5,184 nucleotides of DNA from UBA927 sp964367095 (GTDB taxonomy: Bacteria > Patescibacteriota > Microgenomatia > UBA10105 > UBA927): the NCBI GenBank assembly GCA_964367095.1, contig CAYIXE010000059.1, forward strand, positions 1 through 5,184, in the 5' to 3' direction. Under the pieces are notes generated by a model. The model did not search any database and was not told the DNA's origin. It saw only the letters and a list, made by a program, of their open reading frames with translations. This document shows, in pieces, positions 4,108 through 5,184 of this stretch (position 1 is the stretch's first letter; each line of letters opens with the position of its first letter). The position numbers and the translations under genes were made by a program.

Positions 4108-5184
4108 TTATTTCAGGCGTTCTTGAAAGTCTGCGTCACTCGGGTCGACCGTAGTGAGGTACTCAGTCAATATGGCCACGGCGTCAGCGGATTTTTTGGC
4201 TTCAAGATAAAAGACGTGGAGTGCGTAGTAGACGTCGCGATAGTTTTTTTTGAGCTTTTTGGCCACGAGAAGATTGGTTATCGCTTCCGAAGATTCATTT
4301 TGTCTTCCCAGTAATATGGCCAAATTATAATAAATTTTGGGATCGTTGGGGGAGAGGGTGATGGCAGCACGAAGTGAGGTCACTGCGTCATTGTTATATT
4401 CGGGGTTGAGAACCGACAAGGTGTAAAGGACTTTGGTACGTGTTTTATAAAAGTTTACATTTTTAGGCGAGGTACTGAGCGCTTTATCACTTTCCTGTAT
4501 TGCGAGGGTAGATAATCGCGCGGCGTCTGTCGCATTTTTATTTTCAAACGCTTCAGCGGAGAGTCCTGCGTACGTTTGTGCGAGCTCGTCATGATAGGAA
4601 GGCTCATACGGAGAAGCTTTTGTAGAAGACGCAAGAAATGGGAGAGCTTTTGCATAGAGACCTGATCGGTTATAGCGATATCCTGAGGCAAATAACGTGT
4701 CTGCATACCAATAGTTGCCTATTATATAGAGAAAAAGTATGCCAACTGCGAGAGTGATATACGACATCCAGAAAGTTGAACTGATGCGCAGAGTATATTC
4801 TTTTGCATTTGTATTTTGAAGAGTTGAGGAAATTATAAGAATTGGGAATATAAAAAGGAATACTTGCATGATAACGACGGAGAATCCAAAAAAATTTGTA
4901 ACAAGGATGGAAAGCCAACCGGCAAAGAGGGCAGTGTGTAAAATTTTTTCACCTTGTTGGGATTTGAGATTTGAGATTTGAGTTTTAATAAACCACATAA
5001 TGAATGTTCCTATAAAAAGGAGGTAGCTCCCTAGTCCAAATATCCCTGTGGTTGCAAGATAATTTAAATATTCATTGTGTGCTTTGTTGTAGAGAAAATC
5101 CCACTCACTGGTAAGATTATGCCCGACGGGTCGAAATTGATAAAACGCAAAAGCAAACGTTTCTGTGCCCGTACCAAAGAGTAT
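4108..5184 (-). CDS. Wzy/O-antigen-ligase-type membrane protein with C-terminal TPRs, 5' end outside window
   Basis: The frame is open through the right edge, so the ATG at 4998 is internal; 358 residues are visible. Translation upstream of that ATG gives FGTGTETFAFAF, FRPVGHNLTSEWDF and LYNKAHNEYLNYLATTGIFG, the large periplasmic loop of the Wzy_C/WaaL family. The conserved Arg (FRP) and His (KAHNEYL) are present. Known family role: polymerising or ligating lipid-linked glycans at the outer face of the membrane. Hydrophobic helices follow at visible residues about 45-66, 83-102, 103-122 and 138-158. About 162-352 is helical repeat of TPR type (YAKALPFLASSTKASP; AAITLSPNDPKIYYNLAILL; LTTVDPSDADF), presumably extracytoplasmic. 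It is the first visible gene of the def-fmt operon. The exact substrate cannot be told. Confidence 0.88.
   Translation of the reverse strand: MLFGTGTETFAFAFYQFRPVGHNLTSEWDFLYNKAHNEYLNYLATTGIFGLGSYLLFIGTFIMWFIKTQISNLKSQQGEKILHTALFAGWLSILVTNFFGFSVVIMQVFLFIFPILIISSTLQNTNAKEYTLRISSTFWMSYITLAVGILFLYIIGNYWYADTLFASGYRYNRSGLYAKALPFLASSTKASPYEPSYHDELAQTYAGLSAEAFENKNATDAARLSTLAIQESDKALSTSPKNVNFYKTRTKVLYTLSVLNPEYNNDAVTSLRAAITLSPNDPKIYYNLAILLGRQNESSEAITNLLVAKKLKKNYRDVYYALHVFYLEAKKSADAVAILTEYLTTVDPSDADFQERLK
4961..4982. repeat. Three tandem GATTTGA heptamers inside the Wzy/TPR gene
   Basis: GATTTGA is repeated three times without error (4961-4981), followed by one more G. On the coding strand it reads CTCAAAT units and encodes most of the hydrophilic loop TQISNLKSQQ between two membrane helices. 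Seven is not a multiple of three, so gain or loss of one unit would shift the frame, whereas three units add exactly seven codons. It looks like a short simple repeat inserted in a tolerant loop. Confidence 0.6.

Noticed and set aside
4455..4918. Two minus-strand ORFs (83 and 82 aa) in another frame of the Wzy/TPR gene
   Set aside because: The TPR frame is continuous with clear repeats and membrane helices. The alternates carry no motif and arise from the same strand by frame shift.
5016..5023. Perfect plus-strand Shine-Dalgarno-like AAGGAGGT
   Set aside because: No start codon or ORF follows on the plus strand, and the site lies inside the minus-strand Wzy-type coding sequence, encoding membrane-helix residues.

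Overview
The window looks like a piece of a small, gene-dense bacterial genome, most likely from the Candidate Phyla Radiation (Patescibacteria, Parcubacteria-like). This is inferred from the mix of very short or touching gene boundaries, small hypothetical membrane proteins, a Wzy/O-antigen-ligase-type protein with TPR repeats lying directly next to def-fmt, mostly absent Shine-Dalgarno sequences, and a GC-rich CCTGCC/GGCAGG palindrome. No rRNA, tRNA, CRISPR array or insertion sequence was recognised, so the taxonomic placement rests on gene style only.

Layout. Positions 1-283 hold no convincing gene but are dense in inverted repeats. They include a nested 64-bp element (158-221) that can act as a terminator for minus-strand transcription. 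Positions 284-1822 are a minus-strand group: an M50 site-2-protease-like membrane metalloprotease (1139-1822), then a nucleoside 2-deoxyribosyltransferase-like protein with an apparent C-terminal ribbon-helix-helix domain (560-1123), then a doubtful 66-residue ORF (284-484). Ribosomal protein bL28 (rpmB, 1840-2082) is the only plus-strand gene. It diverges from the protease gene across just 17 bp.

From 2048 to the right edge everything is on the minus strand. In transcription order these are a Wzy/O-antigen-ligase-type membrane protein with C-terminal TPRs (open to the window edge, 4108-5184), peptide deformylase (def), methionyl-tRNA formyltransferase (fmt), and a 97-residue single-pass membrane protein with four extracytoplasmic cysteines. 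These four are packed with gaps or overlaps of 4, -1 and 9 nt and look like one operon. A separate 73-residue hypothetical protein follows, with its own good promoter and the only clear Shine-Dalgarno site in the window. Its 3' end overlaps the 3' end of rpmB.

How the genes relate. Fmt puts the formyl group on initiator Met-tRNA and Def removes it from the finished N-terminus, so they form the usual functional pair. bL28 is a part of the large ribosomal subunit. The Wzy/TPR protein probably acts in cell-surface glycan assembly and is linked to def-fmt by position only.

The most notable points are: (1) the 17-bp rpmB/protease divergent promoter, where one 13-bp palindrome carries a -10 element for each strand placed so that both mRNAs would begin at the start codon; (2) the nucleotide-fold plus RHH fusion, which has a similar leaderless-type promoter and a palindrome over its start, suggesting a nucleotide-sensing autoregulator; and (3) the nested palindromic element at 158-221.
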